Assembly (NCBI RefSeq): GCF_040807025.1
Contig: NC_090944.1
Location: 112,902,238-112,966,237, forward strand
Direction: 5' to 3'
Length of the DNA: 64,000 nucleotides
Source of the DNA: Struthio camelus
Taxonomy: Eukaryota > Chordata > Aves > Struthioniformes > Struthionidae
Shown in pieces: positions 36,353 through 49,566 of the stretch. The position numbers and the translations under genes are program-made. The notes beneath the pieces are model-generated. The model saw only the letters and a list, made by a program, of their open reading frames with translations. It was not told where the DNA came from and did no database searches. The first letter of the stretch is position 1. Every line of letters begins with the position of its first letter.

Positions 36353-39300
36353 TTCTAGTCAAAGAATTCTAATCACAAAGTGGACGCTGCGCTTCAGTTA
36401 CCTAGAGAAAATCCTTATATTTAAGCCCATAAATTTGAAACATAAACAGTTTTTTTCAGGTAGAACTTTTGCTTTCAGATTATTTCTGGAAAATCCATAC
36501 TGCTAATTATGTAAATTGCAAGAAATGAAAAAAAGAGAACAAAAGAGCAAGGCGTCTTATTTTAAGGTTTCCTCAAATGTAAAGTCAAATGTGTACATTC
36601 TAGCTATCTGTAGTATGTGCCAGTGTTGTTCTGCTATTGTTTTCATTACCGGTAAACCAGATCACTTAAACTTGTCATTTCTTGCACTCTTTGTGCAGTT
36701 TGATTGCCCGACTATTAGCCAAGTGTTGGAACTGGGAAGTTCTTTCAAGAGCAGGCTCAGTTTATGTCCACTGGAAAGACTCTTTTTGCAGGGCTCCTTC
36801 CTTGGAGACACAAAAGGTTCTTACTGAAAGAAAGCGTAGGGTGTTTGTTTGTTTTTTCTAATTTTTACGCTGCTGTGTAGGCAAGGCAATGTTGTTTTAG
36901 GTCAGTGCTGTACAATAACAGTAAGTTCTTGTACCTGCACCTATTACCTATTAAGGCAATAAGAACCTCTTCTTGAATTAAGTGAAGCCGGATTTCTATC
37001 TATCTACAGATCAGACAGAAGAGAATGGAAGAAGTGGTGTTCAAGTGAATGAACAAACTTTCAAGCTGACTCACTGATGCACATGCAGTATACGCTGTAA
37101 AGATTAGTCACCACTTACTGTAAATCTTTCTTGATGATGCTTGGTGAACATGTGGCTGTATCAAACAGCAGTTAGCTGGCTTTATAGACTGGGAATTCAG
37201 GTAAACGTTATTTCCACGGTATTTGCACATTAAACAACAACAACAAACACAAAACCTGAAGACATGTAAATTACTGAGCTAAAGGCAAAAGAAATCTTAG
37301 TTATCTCATGGTGCTACTATCTTTCTTAATCTGTGAAACTAGTAGGAAAGCAAATAAATTATGCAACAACTTTTTTTTTTTTTTTAATAAACCTGTGCTT
37401 ACATGTTACTAGTACTAAGCAATGTTCTGCCCTGTCCTGTGCAGGTTGATCTGATTTTTTTGTGTTTTTTCTCATTAAGTAGGTTTCAAGCTACATTAGT
37501 GTAAAACACCAATTTACATTATGATAGCAGAATAACAATTACAGGAAAGGATATATATCTATTAACAACACTATTTTCATTTGCCAAGTAAAAGCTTAAG
37601 GAAAATTGCCCTCCAGATTGAATTTTCTCATAAAAGTTCTCAAGTGCTAAAATTATTTACTAGCATAGTAGGTATGCATAGCACTTAAGGCAAAGTTCAT
37701 ATTTAAGGAGTTACTTTTGGGGGGAAAATTTTTTTTTTTTATGTTAAACAGTTTGCAAAGACTCTTATGCAACCTTTTCAGTTACCCAAATACAATAACT
37801 GTATTTTTTGTGCTCTTTTTTTCTTTCAGTGGCTTTTTTTCTATTTGGCTGAAGTTTTTTTTTTTTCCTTTTAAATTTAGCTGGGCATTTTTTAGTTCTT
37901 AGATACCCTTTCCTCTCTGATCTTGACCTGTTTCAGTTGGCTCTTTTTATCTATCCTTAGAGAACTGTTAATTTCAGACGTAATTGTACCAAAATTCCTT
38001 TAGAGTTGTTGCAGCAAGATTTTTTGGATAGTTTGTTTAAAATTACTTCCTCGCAAAAGAAGAAAAACAAACATCTAATTGAAGAGTGAGAACCAGACTC
38101 TGCTGGCACTGTGGGGTGGGACTCCACTGAAGTTACATGCCTGCACAAGTGGTTTGGCTCAGTGTTCTCAAAATGATCTGATCTGTAGTAGTGTTCGAGT
38201 CCTCTGAAGAGCAGGAATGAAGGCGGAAAGAGAGTTATTAAGTTTTGGGTTATCTCACACCATTTATTTGAAATGGAGGCCAAACAGTTTACATATCTCT
38301 GTATCTTGGATCTGAAAAAAAGATTTTTTTTTTTCCTCCACTAGCCTTTGTGTGGAAATGACATCACAGCTTATGTCAGCCATGCTAAATTCAGACCTGT
38401 TTCTCCTCCCTACTGGATTTTTAACCAAGTATAGCTGTATGCTGCGATTCTTTCCCTACTGACCCTGAGACATTGATAACTTCATCTTAAATGCAATTAC
38501 GGCCTTCTGCATTTTGTAGGATGAAATGCGAGAAATAAACATCTGATCTAAAGCCTTTTGAAATCATTGGGAATGTAGTTTAATTCATTTCTGTGTGCAG
38601 AACCAGAGTCAGAGCCCCCCAAAGACTGTTTGGTGTGTTCACGGATGCAGAGCATGTATGGCAGGGATAGTGAGTTGCCTTTTTGCAGATTTGCTGACCA
38701 GGTGATCTGATCTCGAGTTTGCTGTATTGTATTGTTGCATGGGTATGTCCTCTCAGCCCTGCAGATAAGAAATGCCCATATGAGGTTGAATAGGTTTTTG
38801 AACTGAAGCTAATACTCTTAGATTTTATCTGAATGTCCCATATGCAAAGCCAAGCTCTGTAATAAGGAGTTAGAGTATGCTGCATCTCCACAATAAACAA
38901 GAATGTCTTCAGGCTTCTCTTCTGGGATTCAAACTGTGACTGCAGCAGTAGCACGTGTGAAATGGAGACAGGGGGGTTTTCTCTAATAGTTTGAGGAGCT
39001 GGAAGGAGGGAAACATATCAAATGGAAGCTGACATTTTGAAAAGTTGATTGCTACTCTTTTTATTCAAAAAGCCATTTTAAAGTAAATCGCTTTCCAGAG
39101 GAAAAATAAATATATTAAGAACAGGGAGAAGTGTGATGTTGAATTTATGTGCTTGCGTGTAGCAGGCTTGGTGCTACAATGGTAATAGTACCAAGTGCAC
39201 ACAAAGACGAAGCAAATGGATAATGATCATCGTGGCTCTCGTGTCCTATATGCAGAATGTCTTTATTTATCTTAACTATTCGGGGAGATCTAAGACAGCA

Positions 39301-42300
39301 GGGGACAGACTGATCCCAATTACTTTAAAAATACAGTGAAACAAAAACATCTATGGCTACAGTGGACATGGAGAGATTTCCATTCTCTTTCTGGGTTTCA
39401 CCAGCTGTGCTCTGCTTTGGGAGGAGGGGGAGAAGGCCTTTAGGTCTTGCTTAGCAGAAGGCTTGCGTGAACAGCGCTTTTGGATCAGGCGCTTGGTATG
39501 CAAAAGTTACGGATATCCATTCCTGTGCTTTGTATTTTTGGATGTCTTTTTTTGCTTAGCTTTTCATCTATAATAGTGATCTAGAAATGAATGCAGGAGG
39601 AAGTACCAAGAGATGCCCATGAGAGAGGAGTGTGCACACGCACACCAGTACCAGACACTGCCTTGGAAGAAACCTAGGCTGCGTGCTGGCCTTATGCAGT
39701 ACGTTTATTTGAGTGGTAAGTGCTCGCACATGCTATGGGGTGGCTGGTTAGAAGAATCTTGTAGAATTGTTTGTCTCTTCTAGAGTTTGAAAGGAACATT
39801 TCATCGCTTTAGTTATTTGTATAGCCATATGCTATTTGTTGTTTCTTACATATGTTCTGGTAATCGTCAGTAACAGGTGTCTGCTAGCTGAGGTAGAGCA
39901 GTACTTAAAAATCAGACTTTTAATGGGGGGGAAAAAAATTGCATGAATTTAGTGCCGGTAAAAAGGTCAGGTTGAAAATTTTGGCCTCTGAAGTTCATGT
40001 TCGTCACAGAACAGCAGCACGGTTGGTGGTGGTGCAGGTCCTTCAGCTCCACAGTTCAGTTGCAGCCATGTGACTTTTGAGAAAGAGTCAGAAGTTTTGG
40101 TTTGAGGTCTGGGTACCTGGTTTGGCTGAATCTAGGAGAACACACCATGCCTGTTGGTGTGTGCACCAGCCCAGAGGAACGGTGTTGGACACGTGCTTGC
40201 CGCTGCTTGGTGACTTTGCTGGTCACTGAACTGATGGGAGACATGAAATGAAATCTCTGTGTTTTGTTGTCTGCCACTGTTTGACTCCACTTTTCTGCGT
40301 GCGTACAGCCAAGCATCCTGCTCTGTTTTGGTTGTATTCCTAGTTGGCATTGCATTGTGTGCATGCATATTAGATAACCATTGGTTACCACCGTGGTAGT
40401 AATTTTTGATCTTGCTTCTCTTTTCACCATCTGAAAAAGAACAACCACTGAGAGAAAGACATGGAGAGGCTTCTAAGTTGCTTTGCACTTGCAGTGATGC
40501 AACTGTGTCCCCTGAAAATCATTTTTGGCTATTCTGTGGCCAGAATCCTCCAGTTTCCCTGATATTTTTGTCCCACTCTCTTCAAATCTCCATAAATGGC
40601 TCTCTTAATTGCCATTCCTTCTGAAAATCAGTGGGGGAACTTTTAGCCAGGTGTAACAGATTTCTAGTAGACAATTCAGAGGTGAAGTATTTTGCATTTC
40701 AGTGTGTCAGGGAAGACATAGTGGCCCTAAAAATCTTTTTTGTTTTTTTGCATTTCTGGTTAAGAACTAGTAAAATATAGAGCACATATGGAAATGGCAG
40801 ATGTTGTTGGGTTTTTGATTTTTTTTTTATTGTCCTTGTTTCTAAAACTAAGCACACAGGAGTTTGCAAGATCCTGCAGAGAATTCAAATGATATTGTAC
40901 AGTCATGTGTTCAAGGAATCTTTTTAATTCAGCCACATATATATAAGGCTCAGAATCCAAATTAAAAAAAAAATACATTGCAGTGAGGAAAGATGAGCCA
41001 AATGGGATAAAGACATAATACTGCTAAATATCTATGATTATACTAAGTGAAATGTTTAGGTTTTGCTGCCTGCATTCTATTGTGCTTCCTTTTTTTTGGT
41101 TGTCCTTCTTGTTCTTCCCTTTGTAAGAAAATAACTTGTGGTATCAGTCATTCTGCTTATCCTTAGAAAAATGCTGGTAACTGAAAACTGGATCACATAA
41201 CTGAAGTACCCTCTCTGTGTTAGATAAATAACAGTAGTGTCTTTCTTGTGTAGGTGGATTAGGAATCCATTACACTTGCATCCATGTACGCAAGTGGTGG
41301 AATTATTACTCTTGACACTATAATATGTTTCCGGGTTCAGTTATAGAAGGAGTAGTGATCTTAGAGCTTGACCGCAAGTATGTTTGGTGACGCTCACATG
41401 GACATAATTGGTTACAGAATTTGGGTCAGCAGAACAGTATACTGGTGAGCTGTCTGACACAGGACCTTAGAGGCTCTAAAACTTGCTAACTGTATGAAGT
41501 TATGTTAGCTGTTGCTGTACTTACCAGTTAAAGAAACCATGCAAACTACGCTGAAAGATTTTACTTCTTAATCTTTTGAGCCTAGACCTTAAACTGCTAC
41601 ATAACTTCTTCCTTTTTGAGATAACTTTGATGGCATGTCCCATAGCACTCTAGAGCAAGTTTGTCAAGTTTATGCTTTGTAACTGAAAAAGATGTACAGC
41701 ATATGATATAACTGTATTTGATATTCCTTTAATTGTTTCTGACAGTAAATTTAGTTAAAAAGTCTTTATATATGTATATAAAATACATACATAAACCGTG
41801 CAGATCTGAAAAAAAAAAGAACATACACACATATGCATTATAGCGCAATAGTTTTCCCAGGGGGGTTTTGTTATTGTTGTCCCGCTCACAATTTGTGAAC
41901 CTGTAATTTTTCATGTGCTGTTCTTTGGCCCTTTCTGCCAGAGAGGCTCAATCTATCATGTTAAAAAAAATCAATAAGAAGTCTAGAGGTTTATTTATAA
42001 AGTAGAGCATGGAGGCAGGGTGCAAAAATTCCATTAAAATGGCAGTTTAGTGCTAGCTATATCTCTTTGGGACTAAGCTCACAATATTTTAAACTTAAAC
42101 TATTAAAATTGTTACAAGAGTGCTTTTAAAATACCACAAATCACAGCAAAGCTTTCCAGTTCAAACTTGCCTTTATATGTAAGATGAATTCTAATACGCT
42201 ATATGTTTTTGGAGTGCCTGATGCTAGCCTCAAACACTATTTTAGCATCCATTTTACAGCTTCATTATAGTTAATCATCTTACAGGTTTTTGCTCAAGTG

Positions 42301-45300
42301 AAAATACATGGATGTAACAAGTCAGAATTTATCTTCCTTTAGAAGTGTGAGCATGTATATGTCTTTGTGCCGTTACAGCTCTGTGTAAACTAATTATTTC
42401 TGAGAAGTCTATAAGCTTCTAATGTAATTCATCAGAATTGCTTGGCTTGGCACACAGTACTTAGAGGAACTTATAAATTTAGGTGACTGGGTTATTTTAT
42501 TTCATAGCAGTTTTCACCAGTCATGTGATGGTCATCTACTCCATGTTTCCTATCACAAAGAAATAAATGTGCCCCTGTGCCCATAAATGTGATGCTGAAG
42601 AGGTTATGGGATTGTATCTGTATTAAACCTCTCACATATCAAAAGCAGTGTATCAGAAGTGTGATCTCCATCCCCCGCCTCCCAAAATCTTCCTGACTTG
42701 TTTTAACAGCTGAAATAGACTGATCTTGAAACTGTTGAGTTTTAAATACAAAAGGCCGTGCAGGGTTTTGTGTTGTGTCAGGTTTTTTCCTGGAATGGGA
42801 CAAATTGTTTCTAATGAAAATACCCTGTGTTTAGTTCCAAAACAAATCCCCAAAAGATGGTGTACTCTTATTTGGGTAAGAAAAGGTCTGTATAATGTGA
42901 AGTTTGTTTTTTAATCTCTAATGGAAGTTTGTATAACTTGAAAGATTATGGAACTCTGTGGAACTGAACCAAAATCGGGCTTTTCAATCTCTGGAAGACA
43001 GAGCAGGCTGTCAGAGAGCAGAGCTCTCTGTAAAAGCCGTAGGAATAGGCTACATAAATGAATGTGGGAGAAGGCAAAAGAGAAATTCCAACTGACCAAA
43101 CCTTTCTCTGAGGTATAAATATGTGCTCAGCCACACAGTTGGATCCCTGCATACAACTGAATTACCCAAGCCATCATTTCTGCATTATTCATCCATCAAC
43201 TTTTTCTTTCCATAGTAATTTACAACCTAGTTCTACCTCACTTCTTGTTGTCTATCTTTGCTTGTGTACGTTTTCTCTTTCCTGTCTGTATTAAGTTGGA
43301 GTAAAGTAATGGTTCCAGACAACTCAGAAAACCAAAAATATTAATATGGCCCTTTCACTGATGAGTAGCTTGAGGATCTTAGTCTGTATAATTACCATGC
43401 AGTAGGAAACTGGAAAATTCATGCTGGTGTTTGCAAAGTGGGGACTCTACAGGAGGACCAGTAAAGCTTGACAGATATTTTTCTCTCCGTTTTTCTAAGT
43501 GAAGGCAGCTAAAATCATAAGGTGCTTCTCCATTTGAAAAGAAAAGAGCTTAGCTGTGTTATGCAACTTTGAGAATAAATGATGGATGGTTTTCCCACTT
43601 TTGAAAAATATACTGTCTGTTAGTGAGGATAAAGGAGAATAGCTTCAGTGGGGAAAATACAGCTTTCTGTGAAGCCCGTACAGTCTGGGGTCACCAGTCT
43701 GCCAGAAACCAGGGTTGCAGGTGGGTTACTGCGATTTGGCCAAATGGTGATTGCTGCCAGCTGAGGCTGGCTTCCCCAGTCAGCTCTTCTGCCCAGGGCA
43801 GACCCCCCTCTAGGTTCTTCTTGACTGGTGAGGAAACAAATGGGCTTTCTCGTGTTCGGGTACTTGTACTGTGCAATGCTCTGTTGTCCAGAGTGATGCA
43901 AAAAGCCATAAGGTGCGGCAGGGAGCAAAGTGAGAGAAAGTAACACAGACCAAAGTATCAGGCTGAGAGCTTTCAAATGCAGTCCTTAGGTCAGGTGTTG
44001 CAGTGTTGTGGTGATCACCCAGGATAATTTAGAAAGGATTATGTTCTTGAAGGGAAATTAGGGTCTCCTCTTCACCTCTAGGAATCCTGCAGCCCTTTTT
44101 TCTACCCTCAAGACTTCTTTGGAAGTTATTCCTCGGCTGCTCTTCCAGCAGATCGGTTGGCAGAGTCGCTGTCTGCTAAGCTTTTAACATACTATGTTTT
44201 AGAGCACTGATTTCTGTTTCTCCTCTTTCTCTTGTACGTGGACATGTTCTCATTCTAGCAGTAGGATATTTTGCATGATTTTCTCTCAGTCTCATGGATT
44301 TTTTTTTCTTTATTGTCTTATGTGAGCAATATGGAGGTGTGAGAAAAATAGATTTTTATAAAATGTTTGCACTAGGATAGGCCTGCTGGGCCCTGAGTAT
44401 TACAACATGTGGTGTGCCAATGCTGTAGCGCTATTTCAGGAGTGGATCCTCTTTTGCAGTAACAGCCACTCCTTTGCTCAGCTCCTCTTCTTTCATCAGG
44501 CAGAGCTAAATACTGTGTTGCTATGATGCCTTATTTTCCCTCTGTGCCTGCAGTTGTAGCGTTTCTCCTCCTCCCTGGCATGAAACGTGGCAGAGGATGT
44601 GGGACACGTTGATTACAGAGAGTCTGGGCAGCTCATGGCCTGAAAAACTACTGTCAGAGAGCTACGTTCGTGTTGGAAAACTGAGCGACTCTGGCAGGGT
44701 GCTAACGCAAGCAAAATGGCAAAATGAGGGGAAAACTTGCTACTTGCCTCTTTGCCTGGAGTATTGGCCTTTTGCAGGGGGTTCTTGTTGAACACGGGTC
44801 ATTTTTGGTGCGGTCATTGAGGACAGCAGGCTTGCAAGGTGTGTTGTCCCGGCACTGTGAGTAGCTGGCTGGTAATTTTGGCTGTCATTGGAATCTTTTG
44901 GATTAGAGATGAACAGCTCTGATTTAGGTCGGGATCAGAGCCAAAATGAGCACTTCAGACTTGCCTGTTGAGTAGATGGTGATGGCTTTAGCTCCTGAAG
45001 TTCCTTCAGGAGCAGTGTGGCCTTTTGCTGGCGGTCACAGTGCGATCCGCTATTAACCACGTCGCCCTTCCACAAGTAATACTATTACAAGCAGATGACA
45101 AATCTGTGCTGTACAGAAGGAAGTATGTCTGTGGTGACCATGCCTGACAGCTACTGTTTGTGTGTCTTGCACTTCATTTACATTATTTTGACCCCATACT
45201 TCAGCAGGGGCAGCAAAAGAGTTTCTCTTCTCCCTTGGCTATTGCTGCACCCTCTGGCTACTCAGTCTTTCCCTGTCACTTTCTTCTGAAGAATCAACAG

Positions 45301-45398
45301 GTTCCCCATAAGTGGGGACAAGATGATGAATGAGGTGTATGGATACTTTCAGTGTTTGAGCAAGAGAAACTACCACTGAAGTCCACTGACTTCCCCTC

Positions 45399-45410
45399 CC
45401 CCCCCCCCCT
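45399..45410. repeat. C homopolymer
   Basis: Run of at least ten C within a pyrimidine-rich stretch. Confidence 0.75.
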
Positions 45411-46004
45411 TTTCAGATTTGGCATCAAAAGAAGATTCCCCAAATCAGTTGGACAGGGACTTTGTGACTTACTTAATATTTCTTTGCATACGCTTCCTTT
45501 CTAGGGTGGGGGCATGGTCTGGCTCCTAAAGAATTTGAATGTTCCACCTAGCAAGCTCTCTTATTACAGAGGTTTGGGACATGGTGATTCCCTGGATCTC
45601 TTCTGCTTTCTTCATGTGAAAAACAGTGTTTTTTGTGGTTTTGTTGTAGGGAGGTTGAGTGTTTTGGGATGTTCTGTGTTTTTTATGGGCCTGGATGTTC
45701 TGTGGACCTTTCTGAACTCAACAGGCATCACGTAGCTGCTGGTGACTGGAGAGGACTGTCCTTCTCACGGTCTGAGCCTTTCTAGGTCTGTGTTCTTATT
45801 TTTGTGACACTGATTCTGCGAGATGTTTGACAAAGTCACCGTTTAACCAAACTGGTGAAACTTTGTTTCTGGCTTTGGGGAGCTTCCCCACGAAATCTGC
45901 TAGTTCTGCCACTTTTCCGGGTTGTGCATCTGTGCCAGCATTGGCTTGGTGCTGCATCTAGGACCAGCTCTGCAACAAGTAAGGAAGGACTCTCTAGCCT
46001 TTTT

Positions 46005-46024
46005 CTTTTTTTTTTTTTTTTTTT
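46005..46024. repeat. T-rich homopolymer
   Basis: Run of about 18-20 T on the plus strand. Confidence 0.8.
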
Positions 46025-46281
46025 CTGAAGAGAGGAAGTGGTAGATACCAATCTTTCTCTCTCACACATCCTTCCATGCGCATCTTACTGCTGGCCACCC
46101 AAACTGTCCCCTCAAGATGCTACTCCACCGTGACTAATTTCCTGGCTTTTATTTTGAAAATGTAGTCATCAAAGCTTGCGCAGATCAGCTGATGCAAGTT
46201 CCATTCTGTTTTGTATAAGAAAACCTAGAAAGCATAGTTCTGGGAAGAGGTACTGGAGATGTTTTTTGTGATACGAAGACA

Positions 46282-46300
46282 GGGAAGGAGGGAGGGAGGG
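46282..46300 (+). repeat. G-quadruplex motif (four GGG tracts)
   Basis: GGG, AAGGA, GGG, A, GGG, A, GGG: four G-triplets with loops of five, one and one base. Confidence 0.8.
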
Positions 46301-46389
46301 ACATTCCTCTGGAATGGGTGCTCCTCTTTTAAATTCGGTAAGCCTGGGAAACTGATAGTTTGGGATTTCTTCCATACCTATTTGTTAAG

Positions 46390-46430
46390 CTTTGTAAAGC
46401 CCTTTGAGCTACTTTGTAAAGCCCTTTGAG
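46390..46430. repeat. Tandem duplication, 22-bp period
   Basis: CTTTGTAAAGCCCTTTGAG occurs identically at 46390-46408 and 46412-46430, separated by CTA. Perfect identity suggests a recent duplication. Confidence 0.9.
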
Positions 46431-47216
46431 TATGTGTAGATGGAAAATTTTGGTATTGCTACATATGTGTAGTCAAGGTCTAGAGGACCCTGGCATAATG
46501 TAAAACTAATGCTCTGGGCTTGAATCAACTGGGGGACGGGGGAGTAGTGAATGTTCAGGGCTTTAATAATTTAATTGGTCTATCTTGATTTCCAAGTGAA
46601 GACTAAGTGCGTTGGGAATAGTAGATACAACCTCCACCATGTATGAACACTAACCAAAATTATAATAGTTAAAAATGTGTACTGTTACATTACAATACCA
46701 TAACAGCTCTGTGTCTGGTCGGTGGGATGATCCACTTGTGTAATAAATATTGTGATGTCTTTCCATTGCTGCTTATACAAATGCTTGTATTAATAGTGTT
46801 TTGTGGATGCTATCATTTATATGATTATATGTCTTAGGCATAATTCTGTTAGTTGAACTTTCTTGAAGAAATAGCGTAACTAAACACATACGTGTACTAA
46901 CGCATTCATTTAGCCAATTTTTAAGCATTGCTTTCCCAGCTATAAAAATGCTTAAGAAAAATACTAATTTTTCTCAGCAAGTAAATACTACTCCAAGAAG
47001 ATTTTCTTGTTGTTGTTACTGTTTGTCTTGTTTGTTTTAGGACAACTACTAACTGAATAAAAATCCTTGTTTGAAGTGTTAATGAATTGGTAATGTAGAG
47101 TTGGGTAGTTATATTTACTTTAGTGTGTACTGCTTGTTTAAAAACAAAAGCCTAGTCTGCGTTTGGTATATGTGCAAGAGTAGGTGTTGTAAACTATGAA
47201 GCACAGTGTAGAATAA

Positions 47217-47286
47217 CAAAAGTAAACTTTTGTTTACTAAAGTAAACTTTTGATTTGTTTTTGTAAGTTTACAAAAGTAAACTTTA
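47217..47286. repeat. Cluster of AAAGTAAACTTT repeats
   Basis: Three copies of AAGTAAACTTT on the plus strand, plus two GTTTAC words in inverse orientation, within 70 bp. The unit is nearly its own reverse complement. GTAAAC/GTTTAC also matches the forkhead core. Confidence 0.85.
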
Positions 47287-47638
47287 ATTGTAACACATGC
47301 ACTGAATTAACTGAGATGCCAGAGGAAATGAACGTGACAGGTTCCTCCTTAAAATCTCGGCAGTTCAAAAGCTAGCAGAAGTCTACTAGATGCATCTTTT
47401 AAAGCTAGTACAGAGTCAATATCTGAAAACTGTTATTACTGGGTTTTGCATTTATTGACAAAGCTATCAATGCAGAAAAGTTTTACTGAACTTCATGGAG
47501 TTTATTCAGAGCTACATGAGCCTAACGGCTATCTGAAGCTATCCTCACTTCCTCATTGGCTGGAAAAGCCAACACAGTTCTTAAAAACAATGGGGAAACT
47601 AGCTGCATGTTAATCTCAGATAACTTGGTTCTTGTTTA

Positions 47639-47658
47639 AAAAAAAAAAAAAAAAAAAA
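47639..47658. repeat. A homopolymer
   Basis: Run of about 20 A on the plus strand. Confidence 0.85.
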
Positions 47659-47920
47659 GTCTAATTTTCAGATAGCATTCCTAGGAATCGATCTAGGAGA
47701 AATGGTTAACTAAAGAGTTTCCTGTTACTAATCTTATTAGTCTTAGCATTTGACTCCAAAAAAACAAAACAAACCCCACTAACCTCTCAGAAGCTTGACC
47801 AGTCCTTCAAATAGCCTCTGCTTTACTGCAGCTACCCTAATATAAACAAGAGTGAATGAAGTTCATATTTTCAGACTTGTCTGGAGCAAAAAAACCCTTA
47901 GTATTTTGGAAACTGAAAAA

Positions 47921-47935
47921 GGGGGGGGGGGGGGG
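47921..47935 (+). repeat. G15 homopolymer
   Basis: Fifteen consecutive G after an A run; homopurine and likely length-variable. Confidence 0.9.
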
Positions 47936-49537
47936 AACGGGACTCTACCGTTTCAGTGTGGGAACTGACAGAGAAGCAAAAGGATTTATTGTAAGTATCC
48001 TGAGAACAGGGTTAGTACGTTCCTTTGAGCTTTGATAGTACAGAGCTAGCTTTCTTGCAGTGAACAGGTTTTAAATTGCTTAGCTCTTTAGGAATTGTTT
48101 TCTATCATTGAATTTGAGGGAAAAGTTAGTAAGTCAATAACCTAACACAGCATTTTGTTAAAGCTCCACACCACTGTAAAATACTTCAAGTATTAAAAAA
48201 GGGGCAAAAAAGCAATCATTTTTTTTCTTTTTTTAAAAATTGTCTTGCAGAGATATGACAGCAAGCTGTGAAAGGGTTGTGACACTTACTGTCTTGACTT
48301 TAGCCTGTATCGAGATTCCGCTTCAGGGAGGGCAACCATGCAACAAGCTGCCTAGTTAAACCTTTCTTAATTGCAGCATACTGGGTTTAGAAGCTTTCTG
48401 AGGCATTCTCTTGGTGGGATATTTTGCAGGATCAGGACCACGGATTATTTTCTCAATATACTCTCAGTGACCCTTGACTGAACAGGGTAAAGAAAAAAAA
48501 TTGCATACGTACCCCTAGAGGCATAGCAAATAAAAAGGTAGTTCGCCTTTTATCTTAACTATTGGCAGTGCAGGTTTTATAAAATCTCACCAAGTCTGCT
48601 CAGCAGCAATTCAAACAGGCTTGTCCTAACCTCCTCCAATTATCCCAGCACTGAAATGTTGTAATGCTAGTAATGTATTTCTTTCTTTAAGAAAAGTTTA
48701 AAAAAAAAAAAAAAAGCAGGAAGTGAGTATATAAAGGGCACATACTTCTCAGAAGCAGAAAGAAAATGACATAACTTTTTCTGACTTCAGGCAGTCTTAT
48801 GTAGCAGTTTTCACTATATTAATTTCATGAAGGAAAAATGCATATATTCCATAGTGCTGATGTGATCATATTCCTAACTTTTTACGGTGATGCTTTATAC
48901 AAACACATTATAGTAAGTACTTTGAAATGGTTTCTATTTTATTAAAGACTTGATTAGCTAGCAGGGAGTGAAAATTGTAAATGTTAATAACAACAAGTAC
49001 TGGCAGTATTTATTTTCTTTTTTTCCCTGCCCATGTAAATATCTTCTTTCTTTTATTTCTTTTCATGTGAACTTTGTGTGTGTTATTCACTAAAATCTTA
49101 GTATATGAGATAGTTGTAATTTAGCATTTTGTGTAGTATTCCCTTTCAGCAAAAGTGTTGTGATTTTTTTTATCATTTAGAAGTAAACAAAATAAATGTA
49201 CTAAAAGTCCTGGGTTTGGAATCCCATTATTTTTCTTCTGAAATTTTTACTTGTTGGTGTAATTCTTTTCAAGAGGGTCTGCCGCTTTCTGAAAAAAAGG
49301 ATGCTCAGCGAATATCATGGGATAATATAGAAGCCTTTGTAGGATATGGACTGACCTAGCTAAGAAACCCAAGAGAGATAATTACAACCTTTCTTAGTCT
49401 ACATGCAAATGTACTTTGCAAACGTTTTTCCATGCAAAGAATGTGAACCAGTTACATTTTGGAAATTATAGGTATATGGAAAGTGGACTATAAAACAGAT
49501 GCCTATTTCAGATGATTTTTGAAGAGTTCCAGATTTA

Positions 49538-49566
49538 AATATATATATATACACACACACACATAT
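49538..49566. repeat. (AT)n(AC)n compound microsatellite
   Basis: An alternating AT block is followed directly by an AC block. Alternating purine-pyrimidine DNA of this type can adopt Z-form. Confidence 0.85.

Noticed and set aside
43620..43976. Overlapping frames of 118 (minus) and 106 (plus) codons
   Set aside because: Both-strand openness with no family match; treated as chance.
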